From Lichtheimia corymbifera B2541 (Eukaryota; Mucoromycota; Mucoromycetes; Mucorales; Lichtheimiaceae): a stretch of DNA of 64,000 bases. The notes under the pieces are model-generated. The model saw nothing but the letters and a program-made list of their open reading frames with translations. It was not told where the DNA came from and ran no database searches. The translations under genes were made by a program, and so were the position numbers. Below are positions 1 to 13,163 of this stretch, piece after piece (position 1 is the first letter of the stretch; every line of letters begins with the position of its first letter). The DNA lies in the NCBI GenBank assembly GCA_000697475.1, contig JNEU01001170.1, forward strand, positions 124,001 through 188,000, read 5' to 3'.

Positions 1-3
1 TAG

Positions 4-759
4 GGCGTACTGGGATTATCCATTGACAAGGCTGGTTTGTGTGTCGCAGCTCACACCATGGGCGTCATTGCTGGTTCCTTTGCTGCAGGTTGGTATGTGC
101 AACGTCCACGATCGTTTCGTAACAGCGGCATGGGGATTGCCATTACGCTCGGAGTTGGTTGTGCGTTCATGTACTTTTGGATGTTACAGCAAATCTCGTT
201 CCCAGTTGGAATGTTATTGTTTACCTTGGCAGGTTGTGCCATCGGAGCTTATGTTATCATTGTCAAAGTGGCGGTTCCAGTAGCGGTTTCAAAAGCAGGT
301 ACGTACAAACATGTCGTCATCTCTCTTTCTGGTTTCTTTTAAGGTTGATGTCAATAATCTCACGCATCTTGTGTATCAGATATGACATTTGTATTCATGT
401 TAATCCAATTGGCTCGACATATGGGAACCATCCTCGGCGTATCAGCAACATCCTCAGTTACACAAGCAAGTCTCAAAATTCTGTTGCATGAACGTTTCAA
501 AGGTCCCGACGCTGAGCAAGTAAGTAAATGTTGTGTGTTATATATGACGTATATTTTTTGGCTCACATCACTCTTATAGCTTGTACATTTCATTCGCACA
601 TCGTTACGCGAAGTGCACACATTATCACCCAAAATCCAGGCTATCGTTGCCGATATCCTGGCCATCTCATTATCAAGGGCGTTTATTCTTCTTACAGGTG
701 TCGCAGTTTTCACGACCATTGTCTTTTCATTTGTAAACAAATCTGTAAAGAACGTCTAA
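4..759 (+). CDS. MFS transporter, C-terminal part (5' end outside window)
   Basis: The first three bases (TAG) look like an intron acceptor, so an exon begins at 4. Exons are 4-298, 380-520 and 580-759; both introns are GT-AG and in phase. The translated part has several hydrophobic membrane segments with typical major-facilitator C-terminal texture: a Gly/Ala-rich helix, the QLARHMGTILGVS helix that follows a cytoplasmic loop, then an amphipathic stretch and a last helix ending FVNKSVKNV. This resembles fungal DHA2/Vba-type transporters, in which a short helix carrying a REVHTLSPKIQAIV-like segment precedes the last membrane span. It would sit in the plasma or vacuolar membrane. The substrate cannot be inferred. 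The next gene on the same strand starts about 650 bp downstream. Confidence 0.7.
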
Positions 760-1411
760 TGTATATACGTATTGCATATCTTTTCTCATCAAATAAAACA
801 TTGAATGAAAAACGAGTACGGAGCACGTTTGACGAATTCTAATATGCATGCATTGGGAGCTAATGTCGTGATACCATCATTTTATGCACTCGAATGAACG
901 AATGCATTTACGTTGGTCTTACAAGGCACAGGGTGTGATCGGGTGTGAAGTCATCATTTTTTATGCATCAGCCAACAAGATAGAAAAAAGAGAGGTGGCT
1001 CAACCCGTTGTATCTGTGTAACAGAGATTTTTGTGTCATGGAGACTAAACCACAACAATAAAAGCACATGACAATGATCAAAGATTTAGATTGGAAATAG
1101 AACAAAAGCATTTTAAGGGGGAAAAGGGGGTGGGTGGTTTGATGGGTGGCAAGTAATACAGCTTCGGTTATGTATCAAATAAAGGCACCAAAGGGAGAGT
1201 GATGTAAAAGAAAGCAAGGAGCAGGGAGGTACATGATGCGATACGAAGTATTGGAGAATAGGTCTTCCCATTATGGTCATGCTTTTTATCGCGAGCCACC
1301 ACATCTCTCTTCTTTCTCTCTACGCGCACGATACTCCTTCCTCTGTTGCTGGCACTTGATCAGCCGACACTTTCAACTACTTTAAACATATGAATCTCTG
1401 CGAACCTTACA
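760..1411. other. intergenic region upstream of the giant cytolinker gene
   Basis: About 650 bp without a supported gene. It is AT-rich and presumably holds the MFS 3' UTR and the promoter of the CH/GAR gene. A CT-rich tract (about 1305-1345) lies just upstream of the chosen ATG at 1412. The ORF on the minus strand at 1113-1304 has no recognisable family. Confidence 0.6.
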
Positions 1412-4400
1412 ATGCCCAACAGCTCATCGACAGCAAGGACCAATTTACCTTCCTCCTCAACCCCTTCTCCTTCTCCTTCCATTGCACCAACCGCAGGAGG
1501 GGGTGGTGGGGGTACAATAACACTGAAACAACGTAGAGGATCCCTTTTACGAGGCGACATTACGACTTCGCCATCGACCACCATACGCAATGGGAAATCA
1601 CGAGGAGGTGGTGGTGGTGGTGCACTATCGGATGATTTGGTTCGCAACCTTGGCTTGGATTATGATGAAGTTCAGAAACGAACGCTGACACGATGGGTGA
1701 ACGCTAAGCTTTCGATGGCTGAAGACGCGGATCATGTGGATCATATTGAAAAGGATCTTAAGGTATTATATACATTGATGGATGGATTATGGCATAATAG
1801 CTAAAGACAATGGTATACAGGATGGCAAACGACTCCTCAAGTTGTTATCGGTTGTGTCGGGTCAATCAGCTCCCAAGCCAGAACGCATGAATATGCGGAT
1901 TCACCAGCTATCGAATGTTGCACAGGCCCTGACATTCTTACAAAAGCAAATCCATCCCGACATTTTGCCCGACATTGGCAACGAAGCTATCGTCAATGGA
2001 GATGTGAAAAAGACATTGGCTCTCATCTTTTTCATCATGCTCAAGTTTCAAGTGCAGCTCATTATCAATGATCATGGGGATGATTACATGACATCATTAG
2101 CAGTAAGTCATCATCATGGATACTACTACGACGTCGTCGTGCATGGATACCTAACAACAATAACATAGCAACTATCAGAACGCCATGACAACAATGATAC
2201 CCTTCCTTCCTCCATCATTGACCTTGAACAATCACCATCCACACCACGACCCACTCCAGCCAGCAGTAGTAATCGAAGACTCAATACGACAATCGCTGAT
2301 AAGGCAACATCATCGACAACAGCAAGCAGTGAAGCTAAATTGGCATTGCTGTATTGGGTGCGCATTCAATTGGAAGATTACATTGCAGCCAATATTGTTC
2401 CTCCTATTCAAGACTTTTCTCGTTCATGGCGTACAGGACTTGCTTTTTGCCTTTTACTTCATCGACATGATCCATCCTTGATTCCTGATCTTCTCACGCA
2501 TCACATTCACTCGGATATGTCTGAAAAACGCACATGGCATACATTGCTCACTATGGCATTCGATCTTGCTGAAACCCATCTTGCTGTACCACGTTATCTC
2601 GAGCCACAAGATTTGACTGATGTTGACTATCCACATGAATCAAGCGTCATGATGTATGTCAGTGAATACTATAAGGTCATGTCTCAAGTACAACGACAGG
2701 ATACTGAGGAATCAAGGAAATCAAAGACATCTCGACGACGTGCATCTATTGCTGAAGCCGTGGGTAGCGATCCTATGACTATACACGATGAAATACAACA
2801 GCCAAAGTGAGTCTTTTCAAAAAGTCTACACAAAAAGGATGAGACTTATCCATGCATTATCGCCTAATATATAGGACACCATCACCGATACCACTCCCTG
2901 ATATCGTTGAAGAACCTGATGCATTGATGCCATCTATGGTTGAGGAGAAATCTGCACCTACTATAACAGCAGCAGCAGCTTCGCGTACGCCTGATGAAGC
3001 ACCTATACCCAAACCCATGCCATCATCACGGCGTCATCATCCCCATCGTCATCAACGTGAATCGAGTCTTCCTGATAGCGACAAGGCGAGGATCCGTGCT
3101 GATCTCAATAGCCGTTTAATGATGCAACTCACGGGCCATTTACCGCGTGGTATCCATCCTGTATTGGATGACTTGCTCAACATTCATCAAGATGCTATTT
3201 CATTTATCAATACCCACACACGCACCATGGACGCTATCCCTGAAGTGTTGATACAATCTACTGAAGCCACTGAATACGCTGACAAGATGACGGTCATTGA
3301 AGAGCAAATTGCAACCAAGCGTAAACAACTGGATGCTGCAGGAAGAGCACGTGATACGCTCACATCGCCACCCGAGATTGCAGATGATACCCTGATCCGA
3401 TTGACTGATCTGCAACGATCTCAAGTGGCCAAATTGTATGAGACATTATGTGACGAATGGGAAGCATTTCAAGAACTTGTGCAAAGAACGAGGATGGATT
3501 TGATGCAATTGGCAGCGGATTTGAAGCAAGTGGAAGATGGCGTGGGTGTATACAAGCAACAAGCCCAAATCGTGAAGGAAAGGATAGCCTCGTTACAGCA
3601 CATGCTGACAGAGGTGGCACCTCGAGATGATGATAAGCAACAACGTATTATCCACCCACTTGACGGCCATGATGCGACATGTGCAGTGTATGAACAGGCA
3701 GTTATGGATGCATCAATGGCAATGGAGGCATTTGATAGCAACGAATGGAAAACGTACCAGCATTTTGTGCGTGATCTTGTGCCAGCTATCCGACAAGCTG
3801 TGGATGCATATCATGGCAACATGCAAGCGAAGCGTGATTCATTGAATGCGAGCTACAAGCAAACCAAGCAACGCTACAGCATGTTCAAGCGAGGCATGAT
3901 TTTCGGATCACAGACGACTCAATTGGATGACGAACTTGGAGGCATTCAAGCCATCATGGATAGCCAACAACAGAAACCAACGACGGATGAAGCCATTATG
4001 GATTTGGAGAGTCGTGTGGACGCGGTCAAGAACAAGATCATTGGACTACGTGAGGAATTTTATGACCTGTTTTCTGAACAGCAAGATCAAGATGATAAGC
4101 AAGGATTTGAGCGACGATTGGATCAACTTGAAACGCGGTATCGTCGAGTGGCGGATTGGGTAGATCAAGTGCGTATATGGTTTATCCAAGCGGGTCGTAT
4201 TCGTGGTTGGATTGAAGCCAGAATTGCCCTGCTGAACGAGAGAAATGCTGCTACAAAAGGGATCGATCCACTAGGGCCTGGGTTTGAAGCACCTGAGAAT
4301 GCAAAGGATATCCAGCTTGAACACGAACAGCTGCGACGTGATGTGGAGCGTTTTGAGGCAGATGATATGACACGATTGCGCAACCATGTCAAGAAATTGA

Positions 4401-7400
4401 CTACCACAAATGACAACGACACGCGTGAGAAGCTTAGTCCAGCAGATGCATCCACCATTGAAATCACACTTGAGACGCTCAACATGCTCCATCAATTGAC
4501 ACAGCTACTCCACAAACGAACCATCTTTGTGGATACAATGATGTTGCGGATACGATGGGAAGAGTTGTTTGCATCAGCGAGTGCGTGGATTGATAACACT
4601 CACCATGAAACGACCCAATTTATGCATGGAGATGCTCGGTGGAAGAACAACAATGACAAGCAACCGAAAGCAGAGCACGTCATCCAAACGCTGGTAGACT
4701 TGGAGAACCGGATCTCGGCATTTGATCAAGGAGCATACGCGCAAGTATTGGATGCATATCAGGAAATGGAAGATTTATACGATGCTGCTGTCACATTACC
4801 AGAACATTTGGAGACTCGGCAATCTGCTTTTGAGAAATCATTTGCAGATCTGATGCAACGTCGTGCATTTTGTCGCAAGGTTGTTGAGCAGTTTCTTGCT
4901 TTGACAGATGTCATTGCTCAATTTGATCATCTTGTGCATCAAGGAAACATGTTATGCAAGTCTATGCAAGAAGAGCAATCGAACGGTGATGATGATGATG
5001 ATGTCTTTGATGACCAAGTACAAGCATTCAAAGAGAGATCGGCCTATTTAGTATCTGAAGTCGCTGTCATCAGCATACCTTATCCTTATCAAGTATCTAG
5101 TACGACTGCGTACACAAAAGACGACGAATTGAGCAATCGAATGAGCAATGAAAAGATTCAAAGTGTCATTGAGGAATATGGTATGCAGTTGGCTGCATTG
5201 GCGGAACAATTGGAAGATTTATTGGCAAGTCAACGACAACATCTGTCACTTCAGGAACGAGCCAAACTTTTATATGATGATATGGTGCGTATGACCATTT
5301 GGCTTCAGGATCGAACCAATCATCTTCAGCAGCAGTCGTCTTCATCATCCATGAGCTTGTTAGAGGTGGAAGAAGAAGAAAGCAGCAGCGGAATGGATAC
5401 TGAACAAGTGTCACGGTTGGAGGATGAGTGTCGTGCTTTGGAAGCATGGCTGCAACAAAATGAATACAGCCGATTGATTGAACGCGCGCGAGTTATTGAA
5501 GAGGAAATTGATTACACCAATACGAGCACTATCGACCGCGGTCTGCTCATCAATACCGAAGACGAGCTTAAAGAACAGCATGAGCGACTCCAATCTGCTA
5601 TCAAGCAACACAAACAGCAATTGACATTTTTCAAGGCCCATATCGAATGGCAGAGGGATTGGGAGCATGCTAATCAAACCATCATGACAACGGCGCACGA
5701 CTTGTGGGGATTCACTGTCAATCATGCCATGTTTGATCCTGTAAGAGAGCCATTTACTTTGGCTGATGATGAGAAGGACAAGTTACATGCCACATTGAGC
5801 GGATTTAAGGAAACAATGTCATCCGATATCCTCCACGACGTCCAAGCTCGCTTTGACACCATGATGATCCATGGCCAGGGATTGAGTGAAAACGTATCAA
5901 CAAGGCTTAAAGCACAGCACAACCAGCTCAATGACAAACATACGGGTATTGTATCCTTGTTGGAGTATGCATCAAAAGCGATTGATCAGCGTATCAGCAT
6001 TTGCACAACACTCGAGAATCAGCAGCGTCAAATTGAAAACGGCCACTTGATCCTGGAACAATCAGAAGAAGGATTTGGTGCTGATGCTAACATTGAGGGA
6101 CAAGTGCAAACATTCAAGGATGAGGTGGATACCGTCGTGGTTGCTATGACGACTATTGCAAACACCAAATTTTCACAACCCAGTATCAACTTTGGTGAAC
6201 AGCTGCAGTGGGAATTTGACACGATCGATCCTGTCGAATACCATGCACGGACTCAGCGCCACATCCAAACATTCATGCAGGAACGACAAGATGAACTCCG
6301 ATTGCTCGAAAAGAAGGTTATTCAGCTCCTCGATGATCATCGCCATGCTGAGAAGATTCGACAAAAGATGCAACAATACAACAATGAGATCCTTCAGTTG
6401 AATGCATGGATTGAGCAGAGTATGCATCCCGTGAAAGATCAACCCATGGATCCCCTTGCCGACGTAATAGACATGGCTGATGTCAAGAGCAAAAGGGTAC
6501 GTTGTCGAATTGGACTAATGGTGTGCTTTGGTATGCGAAGAAATAATGTATGTATATATTGTATATAGGAAGATGTCAAGAAGCTCTTTGGCGAGGTGAC
6601 ACAGGTTGAAAATGAAAAAGCCCGTCCTTTACAATTGGTCATTGCTCAGCTATTGAAGGAACGAGACGATGAAGCAATGGAAGCATTAGGTCGGCACATG
6701 GATAATGCTTTGTATCTTTTGAGCGATCTCAAGAACTCAGCCAGTAGCCAATTGGCCACATTGAATGCAATGTCAAAGCGAGCTACGTGGGAGCAGCAAT
6801 ACGCAACTGCATCGGCGCGTCTCAAGACTTTGGATGACCAAGTGCGACATTTGAGCAAGCAATATGAGAGCAGCATTGTTGATCTTGATACCTGGCAGCA
6901 ATCGCTCGATCAATTAAAGGGATCCAGGGATGGCTTGCTTGAAAAAGATGTTGAACCGACAAAAAGAGCCTATGCGGATTTCAAAGATGCCTTGGATCAA
7001 TGCAGCGGAGGAGGTATTGCAATGCCAATCCAGATTGAAGTTTGCCTGGATTCTCTTGATCGCACGATGATAAAGGTGGACAATGCGTTCGGTAACATGC
7101 AGCAACGACTTGGTTTTGCTCGGAAATGTCAAATGCTGGAGAGTGGTGTTGATCAGGCACTGTCATCCTTAGCTCAGCAACATACGCAATTGCAAGGCTT
7201 TATCCAGCACAAGGCTCGATGGCACGCCAATGACAACAAGCATGATGTCAACTATGAGCAATTACAAAAAGAGCGAGAGAATTTCAGATCATGGGTTGAT
7301 TCATTCCAGCAGCACACCATCGACTGTCTTCAACAAGAATGCCACAACCTCAACACCGCTATGATGGCTTTACCCGATACATTGAGGATGAAATTGCAGC

Positions 7401-10400
7401 AGCTTGAAGAAAAGGCGTTGGCATTCAATCACCATTTACAGTTTGCAAAAGATATCATCAATCAAGCCGATATAGTGGATAAGATATTGCAGCGTGCAAA
7501 TGAATTGGAGAGGAAAGCCGTGTCAATCCAGGATGAGCTCCTTGTGGACAATGCCTCGTCATTAGGTGCAAAAGAACATGTTCAGCGTTTTCAGCAGCAG
7601 ACACATGAAATCCGTCAGCAAGTGAGCAACGATGTTTTATACCCAAAACGACAACAGCACCAGCAGGAAGAAGATGACGACATTGTCGATATCCAGATCC
7701 AAGACGAGTCAATGAATGCTGAAATCAAGGATATGCTAGCAGCCAAATGTTCACTGTTGGATGATCTTGCAGTTGGCCTTGAGCAACAGCTGTCGTGTAA
7801 AGAGCGCATGTCTCGATGTAAGGTGCTTCTTGAAGGTTGCAAGCATCATGCGACTTCGGTGCAGGATTGGATCAAAGAGAAAGGGAAAGCCATTGAGGAA
7901 CAACGTGATACTCTGCTGAAATGCTCAAGTCCAGTACCGTTGATCCAACTTCAACAAGCGATCAGTACCATGAGTGGTCTTGAGAGGGTCATGAACGCCA
8001 AAGACAATGCGATGATGGTGCTTGACTCCCAGTTTGAAGCGTGTCTCTCAGCTTTTGATGCGATGCCGGATGAGGACCATCAGCAGTATCAACCTTTGGC
8101 TGATGAGTTTGATCTCGTGTCAAGAACGTACGAGCATACCCACGACGCATGGTCAGCATTGCATGAAAACTTGATCTCGACAATTGCTGCATTGACATCC
8201 ATTTTGGCCCCAACCATGGTTCACCATCGTGCCGAGAGACTTGTACAACAGCTGACACAGCTTGAGCGAACGATTGATAGCTACCAGCAGCAACATGATG
8301 ATGAACTGACCGATGATCAGATTGCACAATGGCAAAAACAAGTGGACAAGCTAGATACCAATGGATATCAGAAGCTCTTGCAGGAATTGGAAAATGCATC
8401 TACAGCTAGTGCAAAGGAGGTACCATTGAACGCTGCCAAAGTCCAATTGGATGCAGCAAGCGATATTATACTTGGGATTCGTTCTCTGCTGACACAATTA
8501 TACGACGCTGTGAATCTCAGCAAGTTGCACAAGACCTATACTGAAAATGCAAATGTTGTATCTTCCTTGATGACTCGTGCGCAAGAATTACTCGATAGTA
8601 TTTGCGATCAATTCAGTGTCATGACTGCAGACAACCATCACGCTCAACGACAATCACTCTTGGCTGCTCATCGTGATGCACAACAACAATGCAACGAGTG
8701 TAAAGATGCATTTGATGACCTCTGCGGCTATTTCGAATTTGCAACAAAGCAACAGCCTAATGAAGATGTGGGAATGGACGACATACACCGCCAAATTGAG
8801 GATCAATGGAATGGCGTTCAAGAAGGACAAGAGCAACTTGCATTGCTGTTGAATCGTTCGGATCGATGGGTGGAAAGATATGATGCTGTTGAGAAATTGC
8901 AACGTACTTTATCCACGGTGCAGCGCGATTTGAGTGGTAGCGGTAGTGGAAGCCGATTCAAAAAGCACACATCCACATCCACCTTGTACAACAGCAGCAC
9001 CAGCTCACGAAGCAGCAGTAATGATGAAGCCAACATTCTTGATAACCTTGGTAAACGCTTGGCGGCAATAGAACAAGAACTGGATCGGATTTTGAGATAT
9101 GCTCAGCAACGAGATGCCGACGACATGGAAAACAGCAAAGCGTTCTCAACACATTGCGAGAAAATGAAGGAAGATTTGGAGAAGTGTCGATCAACATTAA
9201 CAAAACGACAACGTGATATGGAAGAAGCACGCCTTTTGGGTCTTTATTCGGATGAGATCAAGCAACAATGCCGACGATGTGAAGAGCAGATCCAAAACCT
9301 AAAGCAACAAGCGAATGCCAACCCTGGTATTGCCGACAAGAAGCCATCCACCATGAGGAACATTATGAAATCATACGGTGAAACCCTCACTCGCGCAAAA
9401 CAAGTCAATCGTCGATGCAAAGAGAGTATTCAAAAAGGGGGTGTTATTGCAGATCGATCACGTACCCTGGTTGATACCTATCGATTCAGTCAGCTCGAAG
9501 TGGAACGACTCAAACGACCCCTAGAAAGGAACATCAGTCAGCTGCAACAACGCATCCATGATGAAGATGAATACTTAAATGTACTCAAATCGGTGTGCAA
9601 GTGCGTTGAAGACGAGATTGAATTGATGACACGCTTGAATGAGTACAAGGCAACAATAGCGCGGTATTCTCGTAGCGCACGTATGACATGGGCCCGTCGA
9701 CCCTCATCTTCTCTCTTACCTTCTCCCGATCTGCCTGAATTTGATCGTCGATTTGAAGCGATGGGATCTTTGGTGGCAACTTTTACGTCGGGTGGTAATG
9801 AGATCAAAGGCAATTTGCAAGGAGGACGCCTCTCTGATAGCCCACGTGCTGATGCTGTTACACAATCGATCGATCGACATCAAGAAGCTGTGCAACGAGA
9901 ATGGTCAGCAATCAAAATGTCAGCACACAACACACGTAGCAAGTTAGAAGAGCTATACATGCGACAACAAGCAAGCACCAAAATGAAGGAGACAATGCGA
10001 CATGCGAATGATCTACGACAACGTCTTCAATCTCTCCATTTGACTGGCAGCAAGAGTATATCGATTGAAAGGCAAGAGCTAAGATCCATTCAAGATGATA
10101 TGCAATCGGGAACTTTGGCCAAAAAGATACGTGAGGTGGATGGATTGCTTTCACGTAATATGGTTTCATCCGATCAGCAAATGAAACGACAGCGACAAGA
10201 ACTTTTCGCGTTGGTGAATGAGTTAACAAGATTGGTGCAAGAACGACAAGCACAAGCTGAAGTGGAAGGCAACATTACCGTGTTTATGGGCATTGTGGAT
10301 CGCATGGATGAGCAAATTATCCAGTTATCAAGATTGATAGAGAGCTGTGCACCCCATCATGCTCGTGTCACTGATCAGCGCTTCAATAAGGCAGATTTAC

Positions 10401-11404
10401 AAGGATTACTTCGTCGACTGGTTCAAGGTTATAAGCAACTTGCGCCCCAGATAGCTGATTCGGTCACAGCAGCCAAGGCTGAAGCGAGAAAACAATTCAT
10501 TGACCAGGAGCAGCGTGTATCGGATCGATTGGAAAAGACATTGAAACATTGGACAAGAGCACAATCCGAAGCTGCTTCGAGAGAAAAGGAATTACAAGCA
10601 TGTATCAATCAATTGGGTCACGAATTCTTCACCAAGCTTGCCATGACCAAAAGTACTTCCAACAAAGGCGCCAAACCTCCCCTTGCACCTCGATATGGCG
10701 GTTTCCGTTCATCGACATTATCAGTAGATAATCGACAACACAAAAGAACAACACCTACGCATTCAACATCACGCCATCGTAACAGCAAAGGATCTCCGCC
10801 AAAGTATGTGGTATCGGATCCTAAGAATGAATTGGATGTGCAGCTTGGAAAGATCGTCAATGATAGTCCATATCGCATGAAAATCAAAATGGTGCCAGGC
10901 GAAGTTGGAAAATATTGGTTTGGTGAAGATCAGCCGCGTTTGGTGTATTGTCGAATCCTGCCAAGCAAAATGGTCATGGTGCGAGTAGGAGGTGGATGGG
11001 AAGAATTATCAAGTTTCCTCAAGAGTAAGTTATCTGTAATATCCATCGTTTGAAGTATACTCATCCAATTTATTATAATAGGTCATGGGAATCTGCAACC
11101 TCTTCATACACGCTCTACTGTCAGTGATCGAACCAATGTATCAGTGGATGAAGGAGGTTCTGAAAGTGGATCAGTGGCATCAACAAACGCTCCAGTGACT
11201 ATTCAAGGTGGTGGAGGTGGAGGTAGTAACAATACATCATCATCTTCATCATCACATCATGGTGGTAGTAGTCATAGCACGGGTTTTGTGGAAGGGGACA
11301 AGTACATCCAATTCGATGATGAAGGAGACCATATCGCTGTGAGAATGTCCAAAGCACAAGATACTGCCCGTATTCCTTTATCCAACATTAGAAGATTTGC
11401 ATGA
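1412..11404 (+). CDS. giant spectraplakin-like cytolinker: CH-CH, spectrin-like coiled coils, GAR (GAS2) domain
   Basis: Six exons: 1412-1762, 1821-2102, 2169-2806, 2875-6496, 6569-11024, 11082-11404 (about 3,223 aa). After a Ser/Gly-rich head come two calponin-homology domains: CH1 at about residues 88-205, with RTLTRWVNAKL and, across intron 1, DGKRLLKLL; CH2 at about 268-385, with LLYWVRIQLEDY and FSRSWRTGLAFCLLLH. This tandem pair is the actin-binding module of alpha-actinin/spectrin-class proteins. About 2,600 residues of charged, heptad-like helical sequence rich in Gln, Asp and Leu follow, resembling spectrin repeats. A GAR/GAS2 microtubule-binding domain sits at about 3050-3120 (KIVNDSPYRMKIKMVPGEVG, KYWFGEDQPRLVYCRILPS, VRVGGGWEELSSFL), followed by a Ser/Gly/His tail. 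The architecture predicts actin-microtubule cross-linking. No EF-hand was noticed before the GAR domain. The ATG at 1412 is the first in the CH frame. Confidence 0.85.
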
Positions 11405-11564
11405 TACCCATTTTTATTATAAAGTTGATATAAATTCTCTAGTCATTCATGCATTGCTTGTATGGAGCAGTAGCGTCACGAGTTTGGTAATTTTGCGGTG
11501 CTTTGTCATGGCAACGGGACAATCCATCTTTCTTTCCCTTCCTTCCTCTCTTTTTCACGTTTAT

Positions 11565-13099
11565 ATGCGTATCGCTCTCGAAACCAGAAAGCCTCTTCCA
11601 CAATACAAGTGCTGGTATGCTTACGATGTCAAAAAGAATTCGACAGTCAACGATCTACGCCGTGCCATCAACAAGGATCTCAAGCTTGTCCAGTCCAGCC
11701 GCGATCTAGAGCTCAAGGGAGGTTCCTTTGCTTTTCTTCCACAATTGCCTCTCAAGGGATTGATCCAAGACGACGACATTATCACGTAAGCTGATTTCAT
11801 TATATATTGGACGTGAATAAATAGTAACTGTTTATAGTATCAAGTTTGACAAGCATAACAAGAAACGCGTGGTGAAGAAGACTACAGTGCGTGCCAAGGT
11901 GGAAAAGCCAAAGAAGAGCGACAAACGATCAACAAAGAGCAGCAGCAATGAAAAGAAGCGAAAAGCTATCGACACCGAGGACGACAAGCCCAAAAAGAAG
12001 CGTAAAGAGAAGGAGACAGCTTCGCCTAGCAAACCAGAGATGACAGCAACAGCATCTTCCGACGATCGCCTTACAAAGACACAAAAGAGAAACCGACGCA
12101 AAGCCATCAGACGAATCAAACAACGTGAAGAGCAAGAGAAGCTGAAGCAACAGCAGCAGCAGGCAAAGCAGAACGTGATCGAGACTAAACGCGACACAGC
12201 AACATCAGAGCATCTTCTCAAATTCAACAAGAACAAGCGCAAAGATTTCCTCAAAGTACAAAACAAAAAGAAACGTGAGCACGTACGATTTGACGGCATC
12301 GATGTGGAAGAGGAGGAGGAAACACCCGATGAGATTACAGCTACCACCTATGATGATCAATATGATGCATATGGATATGGATATGCGGAGGAGGAGGTTA
12401 TGGATCATGCGAATCTTTACGGAGCAGCGTATGTGACATCAGTCGAGGCAGATCAGCGATACAAGGGTGAAAAGAAAGAAGGCAAATCGTATCCTATCGA
12501 TCACATGGCCGATCATTTTTATGCCGAAGCACCACCATCATCAGAGGAGGTTCAAGAAGAGGATGTTGAAGTCACCCAAGAGATATCTCAAGAAGAAAAA
12601 GAAGTGCAGCAGCAACCTATTCAACGCAACTATGAAGAGCTTCCCAAACTCGGATTTTCTGGTCCGTCCATTCCTGCTGTGGGGGATTTAATTGCATTCA
12701 AGGTACATGAGTGAATCAGCTTCCTGTGTCACCAATACTTACATCGATTGTCGTAGTTGCTTTCTATGACAGAGGCATATACACCAGAGATCTCGGATTG
12801 GAAGGTAAATGATGAAAGCATGGGATTGATGATGCTTCGTGTGAATTAACACAGCATATAACGAGTAGGAAGCCAAGGTACTCTCTTTGGATATCGATGG
12901 GCAACAACCATCCATTACGGTCGAATACCAACCAGGGTTCTTGTTACGGAAGCATCATGGAAAGTTTGATTTACCGGATGAGGAAGAAGAAGACGACGAC
13001 GAGGAGGACGAAGAGAATGAATTTGCAAAGGACCAAACAATGACCTATACCGATTCGGATGTTGTTGACATGCGAAAAGTAGTAGTAGAAGAACAATGA
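11565..13099 (+). CDS. COIL: coilin (Cajal body scaffold)
   Basis: Exons 11565-11785, 11838-12702, 12757-12804 and 12869-13099 give about 454 aa. The N-terminus (MRIALETRKPLPQYKCWYAY, then DLRRAINKDL) matches the ubiquitin-like self-association domain of coilin. The middle is a very basic, low-complexity stretch with KKRK/KKKRK nuclear-localisation-type clusters, then acidic and Tyr/Gly stretches. The C-terminus, residues about 338-420, is the coilin tudor-like domain: GDLIAFKLLSMTEAYTPEIS, then DWKEAKVLSLD and GKFDLPDE, closely following the vertebrate pattern of IAFKLLE, YSPDVSDYKEG and PGKFDL. Coilin organises snRNP and snoRNP maturation in Cajal bodies. An in-frame ATG at 11508 has a better Kozak context and would add 19 residues; 11565 was chosen because the conserved domain begins there. 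The gene lies 160 bp after the cytolinker and ends 64 bp from the convergent acyl-CoA synthetase. Confidence 0.85.
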
Positions 13100-13163
13100 G
13101 TGTACATTCATATCACCTACCCCTTATTCACCCACTTTATTCATGTAAATACAATCAAATTGT

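Noticed and set aside
11832..12347. 171-codon open frame antisense to coilin
   Set aside because: It is the complement of the Lys/Glu-rich coilin exon, composed mostly of Phe/Leu/Ser runs; composition explains it and no family matches.
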